Notes: a model not told the origin generated them from the sequence alone. A stretch of 64,000 bases of DNA from Straminergon stramineum (GCA_963920665.1 OY987264.1:35320906-35384905), one strand, 5' to 3'. Positions 34,436 through 50,460 are shown, counted from the stretch's first letter. Program-made: numbers and translations.

Positions 34436-35342
34436 ATGACCCTCAAAATGTATAATGGTTAAATCAAGAATCCTTACTAATTAATATGTGATGTGGTTAT
34501 GAACCTAAGCTTCATAAAAAATTAATTGGAGGCCAATTAAAATGCTTAGTAAGGTAGTTCACCAATGCATAGCTATTGGTAAATACAACACATACTCATC
34601 TATGCATAATAAAAGTCCAAGCTAAATACAACATAGACTACAATTGATAGGTTCATGACCCTCATTGAATTCTTAAACACACATTGGTATGCAAGTTAAA
34701 TCATGAGATCTTAAAGAATCTAGAACAATGGAGTGTAAATGTGGGGTTAAATGCTAGCCCTAAGCCTATAATTGAGACTTTTGTCCCACTAATTTAATAA
34801 AAAAGGAGGTATTCAAAGTCTATTTTTTTCCTAATGCATCCCATTATTCCACACCCCATAGTATTACAATACACCTAATGACATTTTACATATACTATAG
34901 TATAATCAATCAAATTATAAATTTTTGCCCCAATGTTTTTTGGCACCCTACATTTGTTCATACCTATATAGCTACTTCTTCCACTTATTGCATCCCTTGA
35001 GTCACACACTAATTGAAATGAAAATTATATTTTAGAAAGAAAATGTGTTTTTCTACTTTTTCTTAAGAGTTTCAAAAAAAGATGACAAAAACTAAGACCA
35101 TAGATACTTGCCTAATATCCACTAGTAGAAAATAGTGTTCTGGTCAATAAAAATCAGATGATACCTTTCTGTGTTTTCTGCCAAAAAACAAAAGAATTGC
35201 GCTGACTGCTAGGGAGTTTTCAAAAACCTTCATTCTATGCAACAAAGTTTTTAAAAAACGTTAGTTTCTTTTTGTTGTCAAGAACACAATTTTCTATTAG
35301 TGATTGAAGTTGTCCCCCAAGGAACCAATGGTCCTTTAGGGG

Positions 35343-35346
35343 TTAA
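35343..35346. mobile_element. isolated TTAA-A right terminus inside the inverted-repeat spacer
   Basis: The sequence before this TTAA, read inverted, is TTAACCCCTAAAGGACCATT, then CTTGGGGGACAA. This matches the left terminus at 25386 and the right terminus at 63661. The partner end was not found within the spacer, so the element is truncated or interrupted. Confidence 0.55.
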
Positions 35347-35976
35347 GTGCTTGTCCAAACTACTTGTTTCCATATGAAGTCAATTTAGATGAGATTTTTG
35401 TCTCTATAAAAGATATTTGCAAATTGCAACCTCTCTAAAACAGTACAATCATGAATTTGTTTGGTAATAGGTTGATCTACCTCAAAGGAGTTAGAATAGA
35501 GAGCCTCAAAACAAGATTCTTTAGTTTTGAAGGTTATCAAAATATAGTCCCTCCCATTGCATTTAGAAAAAAACCTTTCCTATTTATGATGACTTGGGGG
35601 TGTGGACTTAAATGTAAGAAAAATGGAAGTTCAAAAATTATTCTCAAGTGTGCAACTTTGACATCCCTTAATGAATATAATTCCTATAAGAGTTTATATC
35701 CATTGGATGGGTTGAAATGGTTTGAAGATCTTACTACTTGAACTATATGAAATGGATGAAGTGCATTCAAGTATGTTGAAAAAAATTTGTTTATTCTTCA
35801 GTTGTGTGACAAAATGAATAACTTAGTGTTTTATGATTTTTGCACAAGGTTCTAAATTAGTTCATGTAGAGATGCAAAGAAAATGACAACTTCCCTAAAT
35901 TTTGTCTTTTGGGGACAAGATTCTTCTAACTTGACAATTCAGTATGCCTTGAAATCTCCAAATCTACATCCCTTTG

Positions 35977-36288
35977 ATGGGTTATTGGCCTTGGTTTTTG
36001 TGTAAGTAACCAAATTCTCACATCAAGCTCACCCCATGATGGTATGATGGATTTGTCTAAGTGCTCAAACCACATACACTATTTGTACTTGCTACTATAC
36101 ATGTTGATTTCCTCACAAAGGGCTATATTTCTCACAAAGAATTGAGAATGCTTCTAAAGGTAGGTTGCATGATCACAAAGCTTTGAAACTAAACAATTTC
36201 TTGAATCTTCTCTCTTTATCTAAGATAGGCTCACATTTTTAGCCTTTGTTTGTTGTTTCCACAAGCAATACTATTCCCTAGAAAATAA
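35977..36288 (-). repeat. large inverted repeat, right arm
   Basis: Reverse complement of 34124-34435 (see that entry). Outside this arm, to 36536, the sequence contains an Rpt-S end (36430-36507) and a TTAA terminus. Confidence 0.85.
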
Positions 36289-36429
36289 GCTTGGAACAAA
36301 GCATTTTTGTCAAAGCTGGCTTCCACTCACTTAATCTACTTGAAAATATTAGTTTTTGCTTTGTTTTTATTCTTCTTGATATATGGTTTGGACTTCTTGA
36401 AATGTTTTCTAATTGATACTAAACCTTTC

Positions 36430-36536
36430 CTTGAAAGACAAATGGAATTGGCATCTAACCGAAGTTGTTTCATATTCTTTTAGAGCTTTGTGGAATTACA
36501 TATGAATATCTAGACGTCAGAGCGCTAAGGGGTTAA
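36430..36536. repeat. Rpt-S end joined to a GGGGTTAA terminus
   Basis: 36430-36507 repeats 18361-18438. It is followed by GACGTCAGAGCGCTAAGGGG and TTAA at 36533-36536. Inverted, that end is TTAACCCCTTAGCGCTCTGA, close to the TTAA-B terminus at 42640. This suggests that Rpt-S is the body of another TTAA-ended family. Confidence 0.5.
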
Positions 36537-36832
36537 GAAGCCCCTTAATTGTGAACCACAAACCCTACATCCAATTTTGTAATTGTGAGTAGTTCAAAAA
36601 AATTGAACTAATATAGCATAGGATATATTTATTTCAATTGGGAATTACAATGAATGAATGTCCCTCCTTTAATGAACCACATTAGGAAATTACATAATGA
36701 TAGGGTGCAAAATAAACAATAGACAAAAGAATAATAACCCCCCCATTAAATACCTAGTGTTTGCACCTTTATCCTTATTTTTTTTAAGGACTGCACCCCC
36801 CAAGACTTTTTTCCCTTTTGTTTCAAAATTAA

Positions 36833-36867
36833 TAGTAATGATAGTAATGATAGTAATGATAGTAATG

Positions 36868-36921
<54 letters not shown>
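36833..36921. repeat. compound microsatellite (ATAGTAATG)4 and (ATA)n
   Basis: Four exact 9-base units run directly into about 17 ATA/TAA triplets. It lies about 340 bases upstream of the release-factor start codon. Confidence 0.95.
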
Positions 36922-37264
36922 GAAAAACATTAGGAAACGTTCACAGTAGAAAATATGGCGATTTTAGGTGTTATACATAGCGGAATGCGAGACATGGATG
37001 AGACCTCGACGGATGCGGACGGATGACGCTGGATGAGACTTCGGATGAATCTCCGTCGTCCCCGCCTTGTCCGAGGAGTCCATTCCATCAGCTTCGCAAA
37101 GATAGCCTTCTCGCAGTCGCAAATCTGCATTCCCCTGTTCCATTCCGAATTCCAATCCCCGTTTCTCAATTCCGCTTCTCAAGTTTATTGCAACAGAAAT
37201 TGCGTTGTCAAATTCATTCTTCCTGTTCCTTGATTCCGTTTTCTCTCAAGCCAGGGCAGGCCCC

Positions 37265-41535
<4,271 letters not shown>

Positions 41536-41711
41536 TTTTTTGATGTAATGAGCGTCAAAGTAATATGTTTCAATTATTGCCCTCTGACGGTTGACAGTAG
41601 AAATGGCATTCTTCAACTTCTTGATCACTAATTTGATGTGGTCTACACGGTTACGATACAAGATTTTGCTTCCCACGTCTGTATCAACTGCATTACATCC
41701 TTCTTGTGCAG

Positions 41712-41781
41712 GACAAATCAAGCTCCAATTACCGTGACCCAGAAGGCCTCAACCTGGACACTGGAAGCGGTAAATCTTGAA
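41712..41781 (+). other. possible alternative or UTR exon after the release factor
   Basis: An acceptor-like TTGTGCAG is followed by an open stretch DKSSSNYRDPEGLNLDTGSGKS and TGA. It lies about 180 bases beyond the stop used above. A weak donor-like GTCAAT within the last exon could splice to it. I know of no family homologue for this peptide; it may simply be 3' UTR. Confidence 0.25.
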
Positions 41782-41890
41782 TAACTTGTGGGTCATTCTA
41801 ATTCTGCCTTTGAATCAAACTTGTTGCTCTTACAAGAGATACTGTAACTTGTAAACCGCTGCCACCTTATACAGGACTGCTCAAGTCCAT

Positions 41891-42034
41891 CGTTGCATCA
41901 GTGTTGTTTTTTTGGACTAGTGTCCCCTGTGTTGGCTTCACTGCATAGGCCAGATTTTGGAGGGACAGATTCACAGTGGTCAGATTCTGACAGATCTGGC
42001 GATAAATCGCCAGAAAAAAAACACTGCGTTGCAT
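41891..42034. mobile_element. hAT-like MITE (128 bp) with 8-bp target duplication
   Basis: The element at 41899-42026 starts CAGTGTTGTTTTTTTGG and ends with the inverted CCAGAAAAAAAACACTG. It is flanked by perfect 8-base direct repeats, CGTTGCAT, at 41891-41898 and 42027-42034. CAGTG-type ends with an 8-bp duplication are diagnostic of the hAT superfamily. Internally it carries CAGATT/AGATCTGGCGA motifs and has no coding capacity. It lies 360 bases downstream of the release-factor stop. Confidence 0.9.
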
Positions 42035-42055
42035 CGGAGGATCAGCGTTAGGACT

Positions 42056-42640
42056 TTAACCCCTAAACGTCTAGAGTCATCTCCAAAATTCACGATTTGA
42101 AATAAAAACATTATAAAGTGCAATTTGGAAGCATATTTGGGAATTGGTATACAAATAAAATTTGTAGATTTTGAGTTGTAGATTCCATTTGAATGGTTAG
42201 ATTCACCAATTCTATCACCAATATATTTTTATAAATTTTGGAAGGGAAATTTCAAAATTCCTTCTAAATTTGATTACAAGCTAAACATTATCATTGTTTG
42301 AGTAAAATTTGTTGGAATGGATTTGAAATGAGGTTCTCTTCACATGGTGATTTTTTGAAATTTTTGTGTTCTTCCTATCTATGACCTCATTTTGGCAAGT
42401 CCAATTTTGAACTACAATCAATGCAATTTTGGCTTGGTCAAATGCTTGACATACTTGCACACTTGTAATTTAAAAAAATATGTACTCTAGTAACACCAAA
42501 TCCGACCCTTAGAGAAGACAACAACTTGATCAAGTATCTCCACAAATTAGAATAACTTTCATCCAAGCAATTGAGGATGAAAGTTGAGTTTCAATGTGTT
42601 CATTGTCTACAAAATGGACATCAGAGCATTTAGGGGTTAA
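42056..42640. mobile_element. TTAA-B family element, complete (577 bp between TTAAs)
   Basis: Left TTAA at 42056-42059, then CCCCTAAACGTCTAGAGTC. Right end TTAGGGG, then TTAA at 42637-42640; read inverted it is CCCCTAAATGCTCTGATGTC. The first 8 bases pair exactly and later positions partly. Read from the right, its first 300 bases match 63661-64000 almost throughout (for example TGGATGAAAGTTATTCTAAT, TTTGTGGAGATACTT and TGCCAAAATGAGGTCATAG). No transposase. Confidence 0.8.
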
Positions 42641-43578
42641 CTCCTCTAGGACCAAGGGAATAATTCTGATTTTCAAAATCATGAAGATGTATTATAAAAT
42701 GCAATTTAGAATAATAATTTAATGATGACTTCAAACAATAGTTGTAAAATAATTCATGATCTATAGATCATATCCTTACGGTTAGATTAACTAGTATACA
42801 AACCAATATTATTTGATAAAATTTGAAGCTAGAACTTCGAAGTCCTAAAATTGATTGTAGATTGAATATATTTGTAATTTTCACAAGAATTTTTTTCCAT
42901 TAAATTCTAAAATTTTGGTTCCAATTATAGTGGTTTGAATTTTTTATATAAATATTTTTATTCAAGCCATTTTTTAGGGTCATTTTTTTACTGAAAAAGT
43001 TACTTTTTGAGGCTAGATCCATCGAAACCTTTTTTTGGCACCATGGGTCTAGATTGCACCATTTCAAAATAAATGTCTACTTTTCACCAAATTAAAGGTT
43101 TTTTTTTTGCTAGAAAATTTTCCATTTTTATTAAAAATTTGGATGAAGTTGCCAAATTTAGATGAAAAAGTACATGAATATGATTGAAGAGTGTTTTGGG
43201 GATCAAAAGATGGATTAATGTAGAAATACAATGCTTCCCCAAATCATTTAAGTGATTGCCACCATAGCACTTTCTTAGAAAGAAAAAAAAGGTTGAATCC
43301 ATCAGCTTCTTTTGAATTATAGAATATTTGTAATATTAAGTCTCTAGGATCTATGTTGTACAATTGTTCAAGAATATTTAAAACATCGATGTATGAAAAT
43401 ATATTTTTGTGTACTTGGGAAGTATTTGCATTCATTTGTTGATTAAAATTTGAACATTTGGTCTTTGAAAGATTAACTTTAAAAACATCCATATAAGAAA
43501 ATAATATTTTTTTGTGCTTGGAAGTATTTGCATTCATTTGTTGTTTGAAATTTGAGCATTTGGTCTTTGAGCGGTTAA
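42637..43578. mobile_element. TTAA-A-like element, sharing a TTAA with its neighbour (934 bp)
   Basis: The left end reads TTAA-CTCCTCTAGGACCAAGGG. The right end, inverted, reads TTAA-CCGCTCAAAGACCAAATG. The left TTAA (42637-42640) is also the right TTAA of the TTAA-B element. The interior phrase ATAGATCATATCC..A..AGAT...ACTA..ATACAAACCAATA recurs at about 51258-51300. Its right end carries a 100-base tandem duplication that includes the terminus. Confidence 0.65.
43380..43574 (+). repeat. tandem duplication of an element end (about 2 x 98 bp)
   Basis: AAACATCGAT..AAGTATTTGCATTCATTTGTTG..TTTGGTCTTTGA at 43380-43480 is repeated at 43481-43574. The second copy ends in the terminus GCGG-TTAA; the first ends AAGATTAAC. 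Confidence 0.8.
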
Positions 43579-43900
43579 ATCCTAGGAAACCACAAATTGG
43601 GTTCTAAAGTGAGAAAAACAAAAATAATTCATAATCTCATAATTTGAGAAAAAATGGAAATAAGTTAGGAAATGGAGGTCACTAATTTATTTGATAGAGA
43701 ACGAATTGAAGTTTTTTAAATCTAAAAAATACAATTGTATCCAACAATTGTGTGGATTTATTTATGGATATTTCTATATAATACATGGAGATACATAGAA
43801 ATAATTGCAAAAGATGTGTCCCTTCTACATCTTGAACAACATTGGTGGGTTTTTGTGGGAAAAACAAACATAGAAATGGCTCAAGTGGATAGGCATTTTT
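43575..43900 (+). mobile_element. possible third TTAA element in the chain, extent unknown
   Basis: TTAAATCCTAGGAAACCACAAATTGGGTTCTAAAG begins at the TTAA shared with the previous element. It resembles the TTAA-A left end at 25386 (CCCCTAAAAGACCA..GACAAATTGGATTTTAGG). No right end found; the end coordinate is arbitrary. Confidence 0.35.
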
Positions 43901-44884
43901 AATAAAAAGGTTGCCATCACGAAATGTAGCATATTATATTGTGTATACAATATTTTCAATACTTTTAGGTATAATGGTCAACTATATATATTTTTTTGTC
44001 TTTTTTCCATCTTATCTTGTAGATACTAGCTTCAACTATCTTGTGTAAGTGTTGATCAATCAAGAAAGAAGCACAACTTAGATTGTGTTAGTTTTGAGTA
44101 GAAGATTTTGTATATGCCTTGTCAATTGTTTCTCATATTAAGCATGTATTTGCACTCATTGAAGTGTATTTTTCAATGTTGATTGCTTAGTACATGAATC
44201 ATGAAAATAATGTCTACTAAATCCAAAGTTCTTTGAAATGAATTTTATATGAAGTTGCAAGTGTAGCAAGCCTATATTTGCGCATTTTTCATACATCTAC
44301 GTCAACATGGGATACATTGTTAGGAAATTATAAATTCTCACATTACCAAAGGTGGAGTGTCATATTTTTTTGTACATCCATTACCTATCATTGTCATATT
44401 TCTTCAATTTATTACAATTATTTTTTTCACTTTGGCTCTTCTATTGTTAATAATCCCACATTTGCTAAAGATTATGTCTATATTCTTGTTCTAATCAAAA
44501 CAACTCTAGGACTTAACCTATAAATGCCCAAGAAGGGGCCTTCCTCCAAAACCACCTCCAAACTATTGTTTTTGTGAAAGCCACAAATGACTGGGCAAGG
44601 GCCCGAGGCCCCCTTCACATTAAGCAACAACAAAGACACAACAATGAGTTTGGAATAGTGAAGTGCCAAATACTCAGTCCAGGGTGGCAAAAAATCGAAG
44701 ACCACTGGCTCATGAATTGTCCCCTAATGCTTTCTAAATGTTCTTTGTTTTTAATCCTAGTTTAATAATCCTACCTAATAGCCATACCAACAAGAATGGT
44801 GGACAACCAAGCAACAATCATAACTTTGATGGGACTGAACTCCAAGGTGTCATATTTGGCATTACAACACTCCACCCAGATATA
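43901..44884. other. AT-rich intergenic DNA
   Basis: No credible gene. TTAACCTATAAATGCCC at 44515 could be another decayed TTAA terminus. The LINE remnant probably ends in 44500-44885, where the composition changes, but I cannot place its poly(A) end. Confidence 0.35.
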
Positions 44885-45181
44885 CTAAATCACAAATGAT
44901 CTAAAGATATCCCACGGATGAAAAGCATAAACGTATTTGCCTAATTTTCTATCTCTATCTAAGCTAGGTCTGCCTAAAAGGCTATCTTGGAAGCACTTAA
45001 AACTAGACACATTAAAAATAATACTAAATGCATTAAATTTTTGCCAAAGTCCCTTTGTCATTTTACAATCCCCAAATACGTGAGCTACTGTCTCCATACA
45101 ATACCCACAAAGGGGACAATTATGATCTACCTGTCTCAATTGCCAAGAGAGCCATTCCCCCATGACTATCCCTCTATTCAA
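44885..45181 (-). pseudogene. LINE fragment: zinc-binding domain after reverse transcriptase
   Basis: The frame contains NCPLCGYCMETVAHVFGDC, the C-x2-C...H-x4-C pattern of the zf-RVT domain of plant non-LTR elements, plus flanking Trp residues (GEWLSWQLRQ). It is separated from the reverse-transcriptase part by about 1 kb of broken frames. Confidence 0.8.
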
Positions 45182-46229
45182 AATCTGCCAAAGGAGTATT
45201 ATTGGTTTCCTAGGCTAGGTATGATGCCATATGAGCTTAAAAATGAATTTCCTGCTGTCCTTCGAGAATCCTTGGTTTATGAACTTCTGCATACCTATAG
45301 AGACCTCAAGCCACTACCGAAGTCCCTCCTTATAACCTCGATTGACTATGTACCCCAAAAAGGGATTGTTGCCTATATTACCTATTTGTCCCTAAGACCA
45401 CTCTCCCGGATCCTAGGGGAGATTCTGTAGACACTTCTACCGATAGTGCCATATTGTGTTTGGGGCCTGGGGCAGTTTATTTGAGTTACACTCGTGAAAA
45501 GCCCTCTTCCCAGCATTCTAGTATACCACCCTTACTAGGTGAAGTTGTGTTGCCAGGAGAATACTGTGGTTATTTTCTTAGATAAGCAGCTCGTTTCTGA
45601 CCTGTTTGGCGAAGCTCACCACTTTGGCCTCCCTTTAGTCATCCAACTTGTAAAAAGAAGATTCTCTGATCATTCTCTGTTTGGATCCACGCCACTCCAA
45701 GCCTCTAGGGGAACGCTATGGGGTCCCACGGGATGTGTGAGATTGCAGTAAGACGATGTATTTGGTGTTTGTCCATCACTACTCCCTGTCGAGGTAACTT
45801 CCTTTGAAGTTCATTTGCAGAAAGCTAGTCTTCTCTCTCCGTGTCCCAAAGGTGTTGGATGGTGGTAATACCCGCTCTGGCCCATATATGCAACCTTAGA
45901 TTCGGCCCGATTCCTAATGGTGTACGGTCTGCCTCCAAAATCAAGGGGTTTCCAAACAACGGCTAATACATGACCTCATTGATGAGTTCTAGTGATTTCG
46001 AGATCAAATTACCCTGAATTGCTATGAAAGCTTTCAAACAAGCTATCATTAAAGGGGAGTGGTTTTCGCTCTTGATTCCTTTGCTGAACAAAAGCTAGGT
46101 GTGCACTTGGTGCCATTTGGCATCACCTAAGGGCTGAGCCTGCTCTATTTTATACCTCATTAGGATCTTCCAAGGCTCCTCACCTGGTGCTAAACTTTTG
46201 ACTACCAGTTTGGCTAATAATGCATGTGT

Positions 46230-47530
46230 CTATAAAAATAGGTCAATTAATCCCAAACCCCCCTCCTCCTCTGATTGGATATACGTACTCCACTGAACTT
46301 TGGTTGTTGTGCAACCCTCGTCCTTCCGAGTCCAAAGATATTGGATGATTAAGCCTCTGATGAAGTCGCAATTTCTGAGGGAAAGACCACAGCACGCTAC
46401 AACATACCAATAGGTAGTGAGGAGTATTTGATTACATATGAGAACCCTCCCTACTTGAGAGATAGTTTTAGTTGCCCACTTACGGAGCTTAGTTTTGAGG
46501 GTTGCAATCAATGGGGTTGTATTTGTATCCTTAGGTATATGGAAATTGATTAAAGGACCTAGATATCTAACTCCCTCACCTACTGGAATCCACGAGAGTC
46601 CTAACTCCTCCCTCCACTAGAACCTTTGGACCTTATTGGATGTCCATATGGCACTCGTCTTGTTCAAGTTTACCTTGGAGTCGGAAGCCAAGCAAAAGAG
46701 ATTCAAAATTGTAGCAACTCAGGCTAGATTCCACTCTGTACCAAGGAGGTAGAGAGAGGCATCATCGGCAAAAGAAGCGTTTGTTACTGTTTGTCCATTG
46801 GGTAACTAGAACCCCTAAATCCTGAACTAGGGGTCTTCTAACATAAATCACAAGGTGTCAAAGACGACAATGAAAAAAATGGTGCTAAGGGACATCCCTG
46901 GTAGACTAACCTAGTCAAGTCAAACGTCTCCCTGACCTCCCCATTAACTATCATTGCTGGCAAAGTATTCTCGTATAATGCCATTACTCCTCTTATGGAA
47001 TCCTAGTGGAAACCCCATTTTTCCAAAACGCTACTCATAAAGGACTAGGAAATATGATCATACACTTTTTTGAAATCTATGAGTAGCAGCACTAGATCCT
47101 GGCCAAATTCCTCTACATAGTTAATGGACTCCTGTGCTAAGAAAAATATTGTCTATGATACATCGGCCCCGCACAAAACCCGTCTAGTTGGGTTTGATAA
47201 TGGTCGGAAGGACTTTCTAAAGCTTGTACACTAGGATTTTGGCCACAACCTTATAAAGTGAGTCAAGTAGTGTGATCGGTCTAAAGTTCTTTATTAACAA
47301 AGAGTCCCCCTTTCTGGCAGTAATGTGATAGTATCTTTGTTGAGATCCCTTGAGAAGCTTCCTTTTTGCATAAACTTCCAGACTACCATGAGGAGGTCCT
47401 CTTCAATCTCCGTCGAGCAACTTTTGAAGAAGTCCGTCGAGATTCCGTCTTCACTCGTTGCGTGCCCCGATGTGAGTTCCTTAATCACTTCTCTCAACTC
47501 TTGTAGAGTGATCTCCCCCTACAGCGCCTG
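46230..47530 (-). pseudogene. LINE fragment: reverse transcriptase
   Basis: Pieces in order on the minus strand: IKELTSGHATSEDGISTDFF (the KxPGPDG block, degenerate) near 47450; DLVLLLIDFKKVYDHIS near 47060; the catalytic box FADD at 46772-46761, in SFADDASLYLLG; then WATKTISQVGRVLICNQIL (thumb region) near 46480. Stops and frameshifts lie between the blocks. Confidence 0.85.
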
Positions 47531-47904
47531 ATTTTGGTGCTCTGTAACGTCCCTAGGGATGCTTCCTAGGACTCGCCTTCTAGCCGCTAGCACTTGTGGA
47601 GAATCTGGGGCTTCAGAGTATATATGATTATAAAAGGAAGTAATTGCTGCCGCTTTCTCTCCTTGCTTAGTGAGGAGTGAGGACCGTGCCCTCGACACGG
47701 AGTTGGGAGATGTTAGTGTGGTTGTGGCCCTCCTTGAAGGCATTGAAGAACTCCTTCGTGCACTTGTCCCCATTCTTTAGCCACTTGGCCGACATAACAT
47801 GATATTACACCTCTAAGGCATCAAATGTGAGCTCTTGGAGCTTAGTCTTTGCCCTATTCCTAAGTAAGCTCCATTGTTGTCTGGTCCTATAGACTATCTT
47901 GTAA

Positions 47905-48960
47905 TCACTTTTTTGCCTCATGGATTTCCCTTATCACCTGTTTTTCTACACAATACCTTTGAATCCTCTCCTCCTTCTGGATTAATATAGCTTCAGTCAT
48001 GGCTCTGGTTTGGGCTGCAACTACCCATACCAACCAAGACTCACTGGATTCCGGCCTATTGTTGCTCTGCCAAGCTTTAGTTATACGAGACTGTGAAGTT
48101 TGTTTACTCAATGTCTGTACTTGAAACGCATCTATGCGTGCAAGTGTTTTCCTCCTTGGAAACACTTTGAGTTGTACTAGTGCATGGTCCGAGATACCCA
48201 AATGTGGGTGTATGGTCAAATTACCTCCTTGACCACAAAGTTCACTTGAAAGATAAATCCAATCTATTCGTGCTTTCATGTGGTCCTTCCCTCCTCTGTT
48301 ATTATCCCAAGAGAATTTGATGTCACTTGTCTTGTAGAAATCATCCGACCCCCACGAATCCTCCAATCCGTAGTGGTGCAACAACCTTGTCAGTGCTACT
48401 TTCTCTCTACAATTAGGGATAGTTCATTTTGGGGAGTTGCCCAACCTATCAATCACCACCTCGACCATGTTGAAGTCGCCAACCAATATATAGTCGTCCC
48501 TAGGAATATTCACATCCACTAAGTTATTCTAGAGGACAACCCTATTTGCTGAATTCGTTGGGGCATAGACATTTATGATTGACAAGACCGCTGCAGAGTC
48601 GGATTGGAGGGTGATGAACTAGGCGTGCCCTTCCACCAAAATCTTGTGTTGTTTAACCCTCCCTACTAACTCTTTTGGGACTAAGATGACCGTGCTTGCT
48701 TTCCATCTTTTTGCCGCCCCCATGTTCCTTACGGTTGGATTCCAACCCCTGAAACCTCTGGCAAAAGGAAAACTATGGCGACGATTCTGACAACGCACCT
48801 CGGACATCCAGTGCTCATGTAGGAGAATTATCATTGGGGGATCTTCCATATGTTCAAGCAATCCTCTAATGTGTACTTGCTTTTGGGAGCCTTGGGTGCC
48901 CTTCCTTGCTCCCTTTAAATGTTCAATGTTGCTAAAGATAATCGAATGTCCATCAATCAT
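47905..48960 (-). pseudogene. LINE fragment: apurinic-type endonuclease
   Basis: The minus-strand frame 48960-48619 has MIILLHEHW (the QE/HE active-site strand of exonuclease-endonuclease-phosphatase folds). The frame 48384-47905 has RIDWIYLSSEL and GISDHALVQLKV, the conserved D-W and SDH motifs near the C terminus of the domain. The two frames are separated by a shift. Confidence 0.8.
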
Positions 48961-49089
48961 TGACTTCTAGCATAGATCCCCTCATGGTCACCTTTGGGGG
49001 GGTCAAGAGCAAGGGGTACATGGCTTTTTGTTGAGCGCAATTTTTTGGCCCGAGGCCTTAGAGACACTTGCAATCTTACATGTCAGGTT

Positions 49090-50460
49090 GCTAGTCCCTC
49101 AAGTGTTCTAGAAATGAAAATAAGCCAGCCCAATCTTGAAGAAGAGCATTTGCCTTAGTTCTTCCACCCCCTATTGCGAGTTCCTTCAGCTTGATTGCTG
49201 GAACCCAAGAGAGATAAATGTTTTTCAAACACTTCACCTTGGCCATGACTCTGCAAATTGCCAATATTTTCAACTCCTGGGCGTCTCCCTTATGGTCCCA
49301 CCTCGACATCCACTATACCTATTCCCAGTGAGAGAACTTGGGCAGTTTAATGATTGTGGCTTTTACATTGACCTGTAACATCGCCATGATGGTATCTTTT
49401 ATGACTTCCACGGTGGTATCGCGGTCACTAAACTCAACTCCGAGAGTAGTAGGGATGGCTGGCCAATGGTCACTCACCGTGGCTAAGAGCACCTCTCAAT
49501 CTTCATCTTTGGATTTGTATAATACTAGCCATATGGAAATAAACTTATCTTAGGTATTTGAGTCTTGTGTAGGGAAGATTTGGAAGGTGTCTTCCATAAT
49601 GCCTGCCGGCCAAGTTGCCCACCACTCTTTAGGTACATGTGTGGAGGCTCGCCTTTTCCTATGGTGCCAGAATTTTCCTTGTAGGGGATTACTTGTCAAA
49701 AACTTCGTGCTTAGGGCTTGTTTATGCCTTCGTTCTGTTGCGAAGGTCACTCCTAGCAGTGGAAAGGCTGATTCTTACCAATTGCTATTCTCCCTAAAAG
49801 AATTGTGTGCAGAAACTCCTTGCATTTCTTGATCTTCATCTACGAAGTGAAAATCTGGAGTGACCCTAGGTTGTATTGAGAATGCAATCCTTTCCCGTTC
49901 TAGTTCAGTCTGCCCTCCCTCAGAAAGCGAAGGGTTAGGTATGTCCACCTTTTGCCAAATAGGATCAATGCCTTGGTCTTCACGTATTGCATAGTTTCTC
50001 TCCCTCGACTAAGTTAACTCCGGGGTGCTCAAGGAGGAGGACTCTTTCTTGTTGTGTGTCTCCATCTACATGATCCCCTTCGACATCACCCCATGTGACA
50101 CTTGGCCTGTGGATGTCCCTGCCGATGTATGGCGCTCCTTGCTGGGGGGGTCAGACCTATGATTGTGACATAACCCTCAATTGCTTCTTATCCTTTTGTT
50201 CTACTTGTTGCGACCTCTATTGAGCTACAAAAGTGGGTGAATTATGAACATCTTCCTGCTAAACCTTGGATTTAGGTTCCTCTTGGGCTCTCAAGGTCCC
50301 TATATGTGTTTTATTTTTCTCTTATATTTGTCCACTCTTGCCTGGGGCCCTTTTCTATTGGATTGATTGTGTCTACATCTGAACTTTATATTGAGGAGCC
50401 AATGCTGACCTCTACTCCTACATCCTCTCCTTCTGATTCAGAACCTCCTTGTTCCCTATT
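49090..50460 (-). pseudogene. LINE 5' part, ORF1-like remnant
   Basis: Short minus-strand frames (49309-49091, 49750-49550) have basic residues and Trp-rich phrases (HVPKEWWATWP). I could not find a CCHC knuckle. Assignment rests on position just upstream of the endonuclease and on base composition. Confidence 0.45.

Larger units (their letters stand above)
44885..50460 (-). mobile_element. decayed LINE (plant L1 type) retrotransposon
   Basis: Read on the minus strand the order is: a poorly conserved ORF1-like part (about 50460-49090), endonuclease fragments (48960-47900), reverse transcriptase (about 47500-46230) and a zinc-binding C-terminal segment (45181-44885). The frames are broken by many stops and shifts. 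The region is clearly less AT-rich than its surroundings, which marks its limits roughly. It lacks terminal repeats, as expected for a LINE. It is dead as a mobile unit. Confidence 0.85.

Noticed and set aside
35451..35741. 96-residue open frame in the inverted-repeat spacer
   Set aside because: No recognisable motif, AT-driven composition, and the spacer contains broken transposon ends; not supported as a gene.
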